A DNA stretch of 64,000 nt from Clostridium grantii DSM 8605. GTDB taxonomy: Bacteria; Bacillota; Clostridia; Clostridiales; Clostridiaceae. Positions 35,680 to 45,186 of this stretch are shown here, one piece after another. The notes below the pieces were generated by a model that ran no database searches, was not told the DNA's origin, and saw only the letters and a program-made list of their open reading frames with translations. The DNA is taken from the NCBI RefSeq assembly GCF_900129965.1, contig NZ_FQXM01000020.1, positions 1 through 64,000 of the forward strand. The letters run 5' to 3'. How positions within the stretch are numbered: position 1 is the first letter of the stretch; each line of letters starts with the position of its first letter. The translations under genes were made by a program, and so were the position numbers.

Positions 35680-35703
35680 TAAAGGGTGTAAAGAGGTGAT
35701 GAT

Positions 35704-36267
35704 ATGGATGAGGATAAACTATTAATGATAAAATTTCAAAATGGGGATAAAGATGCTTTTGAAGAATTGATTAGTAAATATAGACATAAGGCCATTTCCT
35801 TTGCAATAAGATTTGGTTGTGATCATTATATTGCAGAAGATATTGTACAGGAGTGTTTTGCTTATTTGTATGTAAACAGAAATAATTATAATATTAAATT
35901 TTCATTTAAAACATATTTGTACGCTATGATAAAAAACAAATCAATAGATTACATGAGAAAATGGAACAGAGTATGTCCTTCAAGTGAAGTTGATATGATG
36001 GGTATTAGTTTGAATACTCCAGAGGAGATTTACTTGCAGAAGGAAGAAAGTGAAGAGCTTAATTCACAGGTGAAAAAACTGAAAGATGATTATAAAACAG
36101 TGGTTTACTTAATAGATTATGAGGGATTTACATATAAAGAAGCAGCATCAATTATGAAAAAAACAGTTCCTCAAATAAAGATACTAGTATTTAGAGCAAG
36201 AAAAAAAATAAAAACATTATATTGTAATGGAGGGTTGAATAGTGACTTCACAAAATCAAAAGGATAG
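35704..36267 (+). CDS. ECF-type RNA polymerase sigma factor
   Basis: A 187-aa sigma factor. Region 2: FGCDHYIAEDIVQECFAYLYVNRNNYNIKFSFKTYLYAMIKNKSIDYMRKW. Region 4: QVKKLKDDYKTVVYLIDYEGFTYKEAASIMKKTVPQIKILVFRARKKI, ending in a Lys-rich tail. The gene has AAGAGGTGATG upstream. It begins an operon with a small membrane protein and an ABC-2-type transporter, which it probably controls. No classic anti-sigma gene follows, but the 82-aa protein overlapping its end is in the anti-sigma position. Confidence 0.9.
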   Translation: MDEDKLLMIKFQNGDKDAFEELISKYRHKAISFAIRFGCDHYIAEDIVQECFAYLYVNRNNYNIKFSFKTYLYAMIKNKSIDYMRKWNRVCPSSEVDMMGISLNTPEEIYLQKEESEELNSQVKKLKDDYKTVVYLIDYEGFTYKEAASIMKKTVPQIKILVFRARKKIKTLYCNGGLNSDFTKSKG

Positions 36268-36490
36268 AGAATTTATAAATAGTGTTTGGCAAAAGGTTGA
36301 TAGATTAGAAAAATTACAAAAAGCTAAAGAACGGAAAATAAAAATGATATTAATATATTTAGTATGTCCTTTAGTAGTAATAATCCCTTTTATTATTTTA
36401 GGGTTACTTGATTCAAGCATAGTGTTTTTATTGGGTATTTATGCTATGTCTGTTGCATGTTATTTTGATAATTCATTTACGGTAAATTAA
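36242..36490 (+). CDS. Small membrane protein, candidate anti-sigma factor
   Basis: An 82-aa protein, GTG start with GGAGGG 8 bases upstream, overlapping the sigma gene by 26 bases. Residues 1-33 are charged and cytosolic-looking (KDREFINSVWQKVDRLEKLQKAKERKI), followed by two helices (about 35-52 and 56-75). No family signature or zinc motif is visible. Position and topology resemble short anti-sigma proteins, but this is inference. It could also be a transporter accessory protein. Confidence 0.65.
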   Translation: MTSQNQKDREFINSVWQKVDRLEKLQKAKERKIKMILIYLVCPLVVIIPFIILGLLDSSIVFLLGIYAMSVACYFDNSFTVN

Positions 36491-36507
36491 ATAAAGGAGG
36501 CATATTT

Positions 36508-37620
36508 ATGCTGTGGAAATTAGTATTAAAAGAAATTAAATATCAATTTAAAACCATTACAATATATGTTTTCTTTGGAGTTATATTTTTATTTTATTTT
36601 AGTCAATTTGGAATTGAGGCGCAGGAAATTTATAAACCAGATCCAGGAAGTAATGACTATGGGGTTGTAGAGATAACTGATGAATATGAAGAAATGAGTG
36701 GAATTTATATTCAACTAAAAAATGATTTATTATCTGGTGAAGTGGGGAAATATACACCACTATACAAAACTGTAAAACTTACTGAGCAAGAAAAAAGTAA
36801 GTTAGTAAATTGGCTAATGGAAATTGCACCAACGGGAGAAATTAAAGATGCTAAAACAGATATAAAGGTAGGATATGATAGATTCATTGATATAATACAT
36901 TCCTACGATGATTTGATGGGTGGAAATACAGTTTATAATGATGAAAATAGGCATTCTTTTAGAGGAAAAACATATGAAGAGGCTTTACAAGAGTATAAGG
37001 ATTTAAAAAATAAAGATAAATTTACTAATGGATCCGCTAGATTATTCGTTGATTACTTGGGGATAACGGCTGGTTTATTTCCAATATTCATTGCAGCCTT
37101 TGTTTTATTGAGAGATAAAAAAAGTAGAGCTAATGAATTGATAAATAGTTCAAAAATATCTTCTATAAAATACGTATTTTCAAAGTATATAGCTGTTTGC
37201 ATTTGTGTAATGTTAGGGTATTTAGTTTTAGCTACATTTACTACAATAAAATATATGATTGTAGCCAATAAATTGAATTTAGTGATTGATAATTTTGCTT
37301 TTTTAAAATACACAATAACTTGGATTACTCCTACAGTTTTATTTACTGTAGCAATGGGCATGCTTTTATCCATAATATTTAATAATGCCATTATAGGTAT
37401 TGTTGTGCAGGCTATAATATGTTACAAATCCTTGATGCCTCTTGAAGGAGATTATTCACTCACAAAAAATATTATAAGGTTTAATTCATTAGGAAATCAC
37501 GAAAATTATATTTATTGGAGAAATACAATCATTACAAATAGATTGTTTTTTACGGGAATATCATTAGTGATGGTAATGGCTACTGTTTATTTATGGTCAA
37601 TTAAACGAAAGGATTATTAA
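36508..37620 (+). CDS. ABC-2-type transporter permease, large
   Basis: A 370-aa membrane protein with an N-terminal helix (about 15-32), a long extracellular stretch of about 150 residues (DPGSNDYGVVEITDEYEEMS onward), and five C-terminal helices. The RDKKSRANELINSSKISSIKYVFSKYIAVCICV segment is the ABC-2 exporter coupling loop. The ribosome site AAAGGAGGC is ideal. It is followed by the ATPase gene after 30 bases. Substrate unknown; such sets often export peptides or give resistance to antibiotics that attack the envelope. Confidence 0.85.
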   Translation: MLWKLVLKEIKYQFKTITIYVFFGVIFLFYFSQFGIEAQEIYKPDPGSNDYGVVEITDEYEEMSGIYIQLKNDLLSGEVGKYTPLYKTVKLTEQEKSKLVNWLMEIAPTGEIKDAKTDIKVGYDRFIDIIHSYDDLMGGNTVYNDENRHSFRGKTYEEALQEYKDLKNKDKFTNGSARLFVDYLGITAGLFPIFIAAFVLLRDKKSRANELINSSKISSIKYVFSKYIAVCICVMLGYLVLATFTTIKYMIVANKLNLVIDNFAFLKYTITWITPTVLFTVAMGMLLSIIFNNAIIGIVVQAIICYKSLMPLEGDYSLTKNIIRFNSLGNHENYIYWRNTIITNRLFFTGISLVMVMATVYLWSIKRKDY

Positions 37621-37650
37621 AAGAAAAATATAAAAGAGGTGGTTTAAAAG

Positions 37651-38514
37651 ATGAATATAAGTATTAATAATTTAAATAAATTTTATGGAAAAAATATAGT
37701 GCTTGATAATATAAATTTAGAAATTGGTGAAGGAATGTTTGGGCTATTAGGTCCCAATGGTGCAGGAAAGACAACATTAATGAGGATATTAACTACTATA
37801 TCAACCAAAAGTGGTGGGGATATTACAATTAATGATATAGATATATCTAAAAGGCAGCTTATTAGAAATAGTATTGGATATCTACCTCAAGAATTTTCTT
37901 TGTATCCTAATATGACTGTATATGAAGCTATGGACTACATGGCGCTTTTGTCAGACATTAAGAATAATAAAACCCGAAAAAACCTGGTTATTGATTTATT
38001 AAAAAAAGTAAACTTGGAAAATGACTTGAGAGTAAAAGTAAAGAATCTTTCGGGTGGTATGAAAAGAAGGTTGGGTATAGCACAAGCATTATTAAATGAT
38101 CCTAAAGTACTTATAGTGGATGAGCCAACAGCAGGATTAGATCCAGAAGAGAGAATAAGGTTTAGAAATTTATTAAGAGATTTTTCAGTTGAAAGAATTG
38201 TTATTTTGTCCACTCATATTGTAGAAGATATAGAATTTACTTGTGAAAATCTAGCTATTTTAGATAAAGGGAGTATATTATACTCTGGAAAAGTTGTGGA
38301 TATGTTAAGCCTTGCTAAGGAAAAGGTGTGGACAATTATTACTAAAAGAGAAGATATTGATGAAATCAGAAAGAATAATATAGTGATTTCTACTGTGTCT
38401 GAAGGAGACAATATACGAGCTAAAGTTCTTTGTAGCACTAAACCATATGAGAATGCTATTGAAGCCAACCCAACTATTGAAGATGCTTATATGCAAATCA
38501 TGAAAGCAGTATAG
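37651..38514 (+). CDS. ABC transporter ATP-binding protein
   Basis: A 287-aa ATPase with Walker A GPNGAGKTTL (about 36-45), Q-loop in GYLPQEFSLYPNMTVYEAMDY, signature LSGGMKRRLGIAQALL, Walker B VLIVDEPTAGLD and the switch His in VILSTHIVEDIEF. The C-terminal 70 residues are an accessory region found in CcmA/NatA-type exporters. It works with the permeases on each side. The ribosome site AAAGAGGTGG is good. Confidence 0.93.
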   Translation: MNISINNLNKFYGKNIVLDNINLEIGEGMFGLLGPNGAGKTTLMRILTTISTKSGGDITINDIDISKRQLIRNSIGYLPQEFSLYPNMTVYEAMDYMALLSDIKNNKTRKNLVIDLLKKVNLENDLRVKVKNLSGGMKRRLGIAQALLNDPKVLIVDEPTAGLDPEERIRFRNLLRDFSVERIVILSTHIVEDIEFTCENLAILDKGSILYSGKVVDMLSLAKEKVWTIITKREDIDEIRKNNIVISTVSEGDNIRAKVLCSTKPYENAIEANPTIEDAYMQIMKAV

Positions 38515-38524
38515 GTTGGATTAT

Positions 38525-39163
38525 ATGGTGAACATTAAAAGTATGATAAAAATAATTAAGTATAATGCGAGGATATTGTTTGGGGTTAACACTATTGTAG
38601 CGGCATTGTTTGTAGGTGCAATGCCTTTTGTCTTTAGCTTGAACAATATAGAATATTCCCAAATTGCTAAAATAGCTGAACTTTATTTGCCTATAATAGG
38701 AATAATTTTATTGTCCTATATAACAAGTATTGAAAGAAATAATTTAATTGAAGAGTTCAGCTATACAAAGAAGTTTAGATTTAATTATATATTTCTAATT
38801 AGATTTTTTATAAATACAATGTTAATAAGTTTTTTATTAGCTGTATTATTTTTGTATGCAAAATATCAAGGGGGAATTTTCCCTTTCCATAAGGTTTTCA
38901 TTGGATGTTTAGTTACCACTATTTATTTAGGGTTTTTGGCATTAACGGCATATAATTTAACGAAAAATTTATCAGTTGGGTACATGATAGCTTTTAGTTA
39001 CTATTTTTTCGAGTTTTCTACTAAGGGGAAGTACACTAAAGAGTTGTATCTATTTAGTTTGCTTAAAGATAGCTTTAGCGAAAAAATATATTTAGCAATA
39101 GGTGGGATTATATTACTCATAGTTAATGTTATTCTTATAAAATATCATGGAGAAAATTTGTAG
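38525..39163 (+). CDS. Second ABC-transporter membrane subunit
   Basis: A membrane protein of 212 aa with about six helices. I start it at the ATG at 38525, which has ATAGGTTGG at a proper distance; the TTG at 38516 would leave no ribosome site. The sequence has no marker motif beyond its hydrophobic pattern and the SITSIERNNLIEEFSYTKKFRFNYIFLIRFF loop, like the loop in the first permease. It is directly next to the ATPase gene, so it is part of the same exporter. Confidence 0.75.
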   Translation: MVNIKSMIKIIKYNARILFGVNTIVAALFVGAMPFVFSLNNIEYSQIAKIAELYLPIIGIILLSYITSIERNNLIEEFSYTKKFRFNYIFLIRFFINTMLISFLLAVLFLYAKYQGGIFPFHKVFIGCLVTTIYLGFLALTAYNLTKNLSVGYMIAFSYYFFEFSTKGKYTKELYLFSLLKDSFSEKIYLAIGGIILLIVNVILIKYHGENL

Positions 39164-39232
39164 ATTACAAACCAATATATGTAGTATAATTAATTTGTAT
39201 TTACAAAATAAGGAGTAAAAGGGGTGAATTCC

Positions 39233-39574
39233 ATGAAGGAGTCGAATGTTAAAAAGTTTAAAAATATGTATCTCATTATTAATATACCAATGATATGTTT
39301 TTTGTTAGTTATTGCACCGGTATTAATAATTACAAAAGGGGATAAGGTATATTACGTTGGTATAATTAGCAGAATTATTCTTGGAATATTGTGTATATTT
39401 AATGGATTATGGAATTGGGGGACAGAGTATTATTCTGTTTTTAAGACTAACCTGTTTATGAAAATCAATAATCACCCTAAATGGGTATGGTGGATAGTTA
39501 TTATTGTAGGAATTGTATGCCTTATCACTGCATTTATGGGATATGGATATAATGGAGTTAAGAAACCAGCGTAG
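39233..39574 (+). CDS. Small membrane protein, 113 aa
   Basis: Three hydrophobic helices (about 12-33, 44-63 and 85-104) and Trp-rich ends (LWNWGTEYY, HPKWVWWIVII). I start it at the ATG at 39233, because AGGGGTG lies 6 bases before; the GTG at 39224 is inside the ribosome site. A TATAAT at about 39184-39189 suggests a promoter of its own after the transporter operon. The family is not recognised. Confidence 0.65.
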   Translation: MKESNVKKFKNMYLIINIPMICFLLVIAPVLIITKGDKVYYVGIISRIILGILCIFNGLWNWGTEYYSVFKTNLFMKINNHPKWVWWIVIIVGIVCLITAFMGYGYNGVKKPA

Positions 39575-39597
39575 ATAAATGGATAGTAAATAAAAAT

Positions 39598-39650
39598 AAG
39601 AATTCCTTATGAATATTGCTAATAAGGAATTCTTGTTTTTATTTTTTTAT
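39598..39650 (+). terminator. Terminator after the exporter region
   Basis: AAGAATTCCTTAT and ATAAGGAATTCTT (13-base perfect arms), then GTTTTTATTTTTTT. Confidence 0.9.
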
Positions 39651-39680
39651 GAGTCGAAAATTTTCGGAGAAAATCACCGG

Positions 39681-39881
39681 TTACTTTCTGTAATCTTCGT
39701 CAATATCATTGTAAATATTAAATGCTAAGCTTTGAAAATCGCTATAGTTATTAGGAACAGTTCTTTTAAATTTAACCATTCTTCCTGTATTATCAAAAAC
39801 TTCTACTGTGCCTCTTGTTTCATTAGATTTAAATGAAAGTTCACCAATTTTATACTCATAAACGTTCCTGTTTAAAAACAT
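39681..39881 (-). CDS. Small protein coupled to sspH, 66 aa
   Basis: A soluble protein of 66 aa: MFLNRNVYEYKIGELSFKSN then a beta-rich stretch (GTVEVFDNTGRMVKFKRTV) and an acidic end. The ribosome site is formed by the end of sspH: its last codons and stop read AGG AGG TAA, 8 bases before this ATG, so translation is probably coupled. That suggests expression in the forespore with sspH. I know no family. Confidence 0.6.
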   Translation of the reverse strand: MFLNRNVYEYKIGELSFKSNETRGTVEVFDNTGRMVKFKRTVPNNYSDFQSLAFNIYNDIDEDYRK

Positions 39882-39886
39882 AATTA

Positions 39887-40096
39887 TTACCTCCTGCCTT
39901 TAACTTTTCCAAGAACTTGCCCAGTATCAACTAAATCCTTTATATAAACTCCTTCTATTCCTTGATTATCTAAAAGTCTAACCTCAGCAATGTTTGCATC
40001 AGTGTCATAGGATTCTATCCATACTGGGTGATTTTTATAGGTCACCTTAAAATTATCAGATGATGATATAATTTCTTTTAATCTTTCTACTTCCAT
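39887..40096 (-). CDS. sspH: H-type small acid-soluble spore protein
   Basis: A 69-aa protein with the SspH pattern: ERLKEIISSS..FKVTYKNHPVWIESYDTDANIAEVRLL...GVYIKDLVD. H-type SASPs are minor spore-core proteins made in the forespore; this makes the organism a spore former. The C-terminus is extended by GQVLGKVKGRR. The AGAGGAGTATG start region is good. A sigma-G-type promoter is expected upstream but I could not identify one with confidence. Confidence 0.85.
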   Translation of the reverse strand: MEVERLKEIISSSDNFKVTYKNHPVWIESYDTDANIAEVRLLDNQGIEGVYIKDLVDTGQVLGKVKGRR

Positions 40097-40538
40097 TAAT
40101 CATACTCCTCTCTTATATTGATTTAATTTAAATTTGGTATATATATAATGATAGTATGTGTAATTTTTTATTACCAATGCAAAAGTTTAATTAATTTATT
40201 TTGGGCACCATTATTTACGATTGACTTTTTACTGTAATAAGTGTAAAATGCGAAATAATTAGTCTTAAAAAGTTATAGTTTTTTTATGCAAATATAATGT
40301 GAATAAAGAATAATTAAAAAAATATTGCTATAAAACTAAGCATTAATTTTGAAATTTAAAAAAATAAAATTTTCACAAATAAAGTTTATTTACAAATATT
40401 TTTAATTAAGAGTATTGTGAAAATGAAATGAATTATATTAAGAGTGTAAAGCAAAATTAAGCTATGAGGGCTTGATGGTAATTTAATAAAAATAAACAAC
40501 TTAAAATAATAAACTGCTAATTAAATAAGAAAAAACAG
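40097..40538. other. Long gap between sspH and the gltB promoter
   Basis: This AT-rich stretch of about 440 bases holds the sspH promoter region and the upstream part of the gltB control region. I find no ORF with a ribosome site, no tRNA-like fold and no recognised riboswitch. Confidence 0.4.
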
Positions 40539-40586
40539 AAAAATTGCAATTTTTATATTGAAAAATTGCAATTTTAAATATATAAT
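40539..40586 (+). promoter_or_regulatory. gltBD promoter with two phased palindromic operators
   Basis: TTGAAA (40558-40563), a 17-base spacer, TATAAT (40581-40586). The palindrome AAAAATTGCAATTTTT (40539-40554) lies just upstream of the -35, and a second copy, AAAAATTGCAATTTT (40561-40575), overlaps the -35 and the spacer. Their centres are 22 bp apart, two helical turns. A dimeric regulator probably binds both. Confidence 0.75.
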
Positions 40587-40657
40587 GTTAATTAAACTTA
40601 TTTGTATAAATATAAATAATCGGGGTCTGTTATACAATTTAGTCAGGAGGAATTAAT

Positions 40658-43600
40658 ATGAATGGTAAAAGGGGATTTCCAGAGAAACAAGGTCTTTATG
40701 ATCCACAGTTTGAAAAAGATAATTGTGGGGTAGGATTTATTGCAAATATTAAAGGTGAAAAGAAACATAACATTATTAAAAAAGGTTTAGAAATATTGGC
40801 AAACCTAGATCATCGTGGAGCGGTTGGTGCTGACCCATTAACAGGTGATGGAGCAGGTATAATGGTTCAAATACCAGATGAATTTTTTAGAATCTCTTGT
40901 GAAAACATAGGTATTGAATTACCGGAAAAAGAGCAATATGCAGTTGGTATGACTTTCTTACCAAAAGAACCAGCACTTAGATATCAATGTGAAGGTATTT
41001 TTGAAAGAGTTGTTGATGAAGAAGGATTAAAGACATTAGGGTGGAGAGATGTTCCTACAGACAATAGAGAAATTGGGGAAACAGCAAAAGGAACTCAACC
41101 AATAATAAGACAACTTTTTATTGATAGAATGAATTTATCAGAAAAAGAATTTGAAAGAAAGTTATATATTATTAGAAAAAGAACTGAAAATGAAGTTAAT
41201 AGACTCTTAGATAGATTAACAGAGTATTTTTATATATGTACATTATCTCATAAAACTATTATTTATAAAGGACTTTTACTTCCTGAACAAATACGCAAGT
41301 TTTATTTGGATTTAAATGATATAAATTTTAAAAGCGCTATAGCTTTAGTACACCAAAGATTTAGTACAAATACATTTCCAACTTGGGATTTAGCTCAACC
41401 ATTTAGATATTTAGCTCATAATGGTGAAATAAACACTATTAGAGGAAATAGAAACTGGATGAATACAAGAGAAGGTGTTTTAAAGTCAGAAACTTTTAAT
41501 CAAGATATAAAAAAATTATTTCCTATTATAACTCCAAATTGTTCCGATTCAGCTTCTTTGGATAATGCATTTGAGTTATTAAAAAATGATGGAAGAGATT
41601 CAGCTCACGCTTTGATGATGTTGATTCCAGAAGCTTGGGAAAATAATAAAGAAATGCCTTCATATAAAAAAGCTTTCTATGAATATCATGGGTCATTAAT
41701 AGAACCTTGGGATGGGCCAGCGGCAGTTTTCTTTAATGATGGAGTAAGAGTTGGAGCTACTTTAGATAGAAATGGTCTTAGACCAGCTAAATATGTAATT
41801 ACAAACAGTGGACAAATCGTTATGGCTTCTGAATATGGGGTACTTAAATTTGCGCCAAGTGAAATTATAGAAAAAGGTAGATTAGAAGCAGGTGAAATGC
41901 TTATTGTAGATACTGCAGTAGGTAAAATATTTAGAGATGAAGAAATTAAAAAAGGTATAGCATTGGAACGACCTTATGAAGAAATTGTTGAAAAATGCAG
42001 AAAATCTTTAGATGATATAGAAGTTAATTACGAAGGAACAACAGTTCATAAAGATACTATAAAAGAACGACAGCAAGCATTTGGGTATACAATGGAGGAT
42101 TTAAATAAAATACTTAAACATATGGCTGAAAATGCTAAAGAACCTATAGGCTCAATGGGTAATGATACTCCACTTGCAGTATTATCCAATAAACCGCAAT
42201 TAATGTTTAATTATTTTAGACAATTGTTTGCTCAAGTAACAAATCCACCTATTGACCCAATAAGAGAAGGAATAGTTATGTCTTTAATGAATTATATTGG
42301 TGCTCAAGATAATATCCTTAAAAGTTCAGTAGATAATAGAACTTTTATAGAGCTTGAATCTCCTATATTATCTAATAAAGATATGAAAAAATTTAAATCT
42401 ATAAGAAACAAAGATTTCAAAACAACAACAATACCTATAACTTTTAAAGCAGATAGTGGGATTGAAGGATTTAAAAATGCTTTAGAACTTATATGTGAGA
42501 GAGCTTCAAGAAGAGTTAAAGAAGGATATAACATATTAGTTTTAACAGATAAAAAAGTAGATGGATATGAAGCAGCTATACCAAGTTTACTTGCAGTATC
42601 AGCTATTCAACATCATTTAATAAAAGAAAAATCTAGATCAAAAATATCTCTTATAATTGAAACAGGAGAAGCTAGAGAAACCACTCATTTTGCTCAATTA
42701 ATCGCTTATGGAGCAACGGCTGTTAATCCTTATCTTGCTTTTGAAACTATAAAAGACATGGTAACAGAAAAAGATATAGTTGGAAAAACAGTGGAAGAAG
42801 CTGAAACTAACTTTATAAAAGCTATTAATAAAGGATTACTTAAAATTCTTTCTAAGATGGGGATTTGTACAGTTCAAAGTTACCATGGAGCTCAGATTTT
42901 TGAAGCATTGGGGTTAAGTAATGAAATAGTAGATAAATATTTCTGTGGAACGCCTACAAGAATAGGTGGAATAGGATTAGATACTATTGCAGAAGAAGTG
43001 CTAATTCGCCACAAGAAAGCTTTTGATAGATTAAGAAAACCAGTTTCAGAATTAGACGTTGGAGGATTATATGCTTGGAGAAAAACAGGGGAATTTCACT
43101 TGTTTAATCCAGATACTATATATAAACTTCAAGTGTCTTCTAGAGAAAATGATTATAATTTGTATAAAGAGTATGCTGGGTTAATTAATAATCAAAGCAA
43201 AAACTTATGTACAATTAGAGGGTTATTTGAATTTAAAAACTATAATGAAATCCCAATAGAGGAAGTTGAACCAGTAAGTGAAATTTTGAAGAGATTCTGT
43301 ACAGGGGCAATGTCTCTAGGCTCTATTAGTAAAGAAGCTCATGAATCTATTGCAATAGCTATGAATAGAATTGGTGCAAGATCAAACTCCGGTGAAGGTG
43401 GAGAAGATGAAAGAAGATTCAAATTAGATGGTAATGGAAATAACAGACGTAGTTCTATAAAACAGGTTGCTTCAGGTAGATTTGGAGTTACAACTAATTA
43501 TCTTGTGAATGCAGATGAACTTCAAATAAAAGTTGCTCAAGGAGCAAAACCAGGAGAAGGTGGACATTTACCTGGAAAGAAAGTTAATGAATATATTGCG

Positions 43601-45172
43601 AAAATAAGACACTCAACACCTGGTATAGATTTGATTTCACCACCGCCACATCACGATATCTATTCTATTGAAGATTTATCACAACTTATTTATGATTTAA
43701 AATGTGTAAATCCAAGTAGCAGAATAAGTGTTAAACTTGTTTCAGAAGTTGGTGTTGGAACAATAGCTGCAGGAGTTGCTAAAGCACATGCTGATGTAAT
43801 TACTATAAGTGGACACGATGGAGGAACAGGAGCAGCACCTTTATCTTCTATAAGAAATGCAGGTATTCCGTGGGAAATAGGATTATCAGAAACTCACCAA
43901 GTACTTTTATTAAATAATTTAAGAAGTAGAGTTAGACTACAAACAGATGGACAAATTAAAACAGGTAGAGATGTGGTTATAGCGGCTTTACTTGGAGCAG
44001 AAGAATATGGATTTGCAACAACAGCTTTAGTAATCATGGGTTGTACAATGCTAAGACATTGTCATACAAATACTTGTGAAATGGGAGTTGCTACTCAAGA
44101 TAAAGATTTAAGAAAATGCTTCCAAGGAAAACCAGAAGATTTAGTTAACTTCTTTACATTTATTGCTGAAGAGGTAAGAGAATATATGGCTAAACTTGGG
44201 TTTAGAACAATGAATGAAATGATTGGTAGAGTTGATAAAATCAAGACAAAGGATGCGGTTGACCATTGGAAAGCAAATGGACTTGATTTATCAAGAATTT
44301 TATACAGACCAGATATGCCTAAGAGAATCAAACCTTATTGTGTTATAAAGCAACAACACAAGATTGATAAATCTATGGATCATCATTTAATTTCTGTAGC
44401 AGAACCTGCTTTAACAAGTAAAAAACAAGTAGTAGGCAGTTTTGAAATTAATAATATAGATAGAACTGTTGGGGCAATGCTTAGTGGTGCTATAGCAAAA
44501 ACTTATGGAGCAAAAGGACTTCCAGAGGATACAATTAAGTTAAACTTCTATGGTTCAGCAGGTCAAAGTTTTGCAGCTTTTGGAATTAATGGATTAACTA
44601 TGACTTTAGAAGGGGACGCAAATGATTATGTTTGCAAAGGCTTATCTGGAGCAAAAGTAATACTGAAAACTCCTAAAGATGCAGGATTTAAAGCACAAGA
44701 AAATCATATTGCTGGTAATACAATATTATATGGAGCAACTAGTGGTAAATTGTTTGTAAATGGATTAGTTGGAGAGCGTTTTGCAGTTAGAAATAGTGGA
44801 GCTATTGCTGTAGTTGAAGGTGTAGGAGACCATTGTTGTGAATATATGACTGGTGGTAGAGTTGTTGTATTAGGTGAAACAGGTAGAAACTTTGGAGCTG
44901 GTATGAGTGGTGGAATAGCTTATGTATTCCAAAATGACCATTTAGAAGAATCTTGTACTGAACCAATGCTTGAAATACACAGAAAATTAACAGAAGAAGA
45001 GTTGGAAGAAGTGAAAGCACTTGTAGAAGAACATTATCAATACACTGAAAGTGAAAAAGCTAAGAATATATTAGAAAATTGGGATAATAACAAACAAGAA
45101 TTTGTAAAATTAATTCCAACAGCTTTCAGAGAAATATTTGAAAAAAATAATAAAAATGAGATGGCTTCATAA
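40658..45172 (+). CDS. gltB: Glutamate synthase (NADPH-type) large subunit
   Basis: Makes glutamate from glutamine and 2-oxoglutarate. 1504 aa, full length. The class II amidotransferase starts at Cys23 after a 22-residue propeptide (KDNCGVGFIAN). Then a central domain, the FMN-binding synthase domain (KQVASGRFGVTTNYLVNADELQIK, AQGAKPGEGGHLPGKKV, SPPPHHDIYSIEDLSQL), 3Fe-4S ligands in MGCTMLRHCHTNTC, and a C-terminal beta-helix (GGRVVVLGETGRNFGAGMSGG). Strong AGGAGGA ribosome site. Operon with gltD; controlled by the double-palindrome promoter. Confidence 0.97.
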   Translation: MNGKRGFPEKQGLYDPQFEKDNCGVGFIANIKGEKKHNIIKKGLEILANLDHRGAVGADPLTGDGAGIMVQIPDEFFRISCENIGIELPEKEQYAVGMTFLPKEPALRYQCEGIFERVVDEEGLKTLGWRDVPTDNREIGETAKGTQPIIRQLFIDRMNLSEKEFERKLYIIRKRTENEVNRLLDRLTEYFYICTLSHKTIIYKGLLLPEQIRKFYLDLNDINFKSAIALVHQRFSTNTFPTWDLAQPFRYLAHNGEINTIRGNRNWMNTREGVLKSETFNQDIKKLFPIITPNCSDSASLDNAFELLKNDGRDSAHALMMLIPEAWENNKEMPSYKKAFYEYHGSLIEPWDGPAAVFFNDGVRVGATLDRNGLRPAKYVITNSGQIVMASEYGVLKFAPSEIIEKGRLEAGEMLIVDTAVGKIFRDEEIKKGIALERPYEEIVEKCRKSLDDIEVNYEGTTVHKDTIKERQQAFGYTMEDLNKILKHMAENAKEPIGSMGNDTPLAVLSNKPQLMFNYFRQLFAQVTNPPIDPIREGIVMSLMNYIGAQDNILKSSVDNRTFIELESPILSNKDMKKFKSIRNKDFKTTTIPITFKADSGIEGFKNALELICERASRRVKEGYNILVLTDKKVDGYEAAIPSLLAVSAIQHHLIKEKSRSKISLIIETGEARETTHFAQLIAYGATAVNPYLAFETIKDMVTEKDIVGKTVEEAETNFIKAINKGLLKILSKMGICTVQSYHGAQIFEALGLSNEIVDKYFCGTPTRIGGIGLDTIAEEVLIRHKKAFDRLRKPVSELDVGGLYAWRKTGEFHLFNPDTIYKLQVSSRENDYNLYKEYAGLINNQSKNLCTIRGLFEFKNYNEIPIEEVEPVSEILKRFCTGAMSLGSISKEAHESIAIAMNRIGARSNSGEGGEDERRFKLDGNGNNRRSSIKQVASGRFGVTTNYLVNADELQIKVAQGAKPGEGGHLPGKKVNEYIAKIRHSTPGIDLISPPPHHDIYSIEDLSQLIYDLKCVNPSSRISVKLVSEVGVGTIAAGVAKAHADVITISGHDGGTGAAPLSSIRNAGIPWEIGLSETHQVLLLNNLRSRVRLQTDGQIKTGRDVVIAALLGAEEYGFATTALVIMGCTMLRHCHTNTCEMGVATQDKDLRKCFQGKPEDLVNFFTFIAEEVREYMAKLGFRTMNEMIGRVDKIKTKDAVDHWKANGLDLSRILYRPDMPKRIKPYCVIKQQHKIDKSMDHHLISVAEPALTSKKQVVGSFEINNIDRTVGAMLSGAIAKTYGAKGLPEDTIKLNFYGSAGQSFAAFGINGLTMTLEGDANDYVCKGLSGAKVILKTPKDAGFKAQENHIAGNTILYGATSGKLFVNGLVGERFAVRNSGAIAVVEGVGDHCCEYMTGGRVVVLGETGRNFGAGMSGGIAYVFQNDHLEESCTEPMLEIHRKLTEEELEEVKALVEEHYQYTESEKAKNILENWDNNKQEFVKLIPTAFREIFEKNNKNEMAS

Positions 45173-45186
45173 GGGGGGTGTGAATA

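Noticed and set aside
38516..38524. TTG start for the second ABC membrane subunit
   Set aside because: It would leave no room for a ribosome site; the ATG at 38525 fits.
40097..40657. Possible T-box or glutamine riboswitch before gltB
   Set aside because: I could not find a T-box core, a specifier stem or a known glutamine-RNA fold; the promoter with palindromes lies close to the gene and leaves a leader of only about 65 bases.
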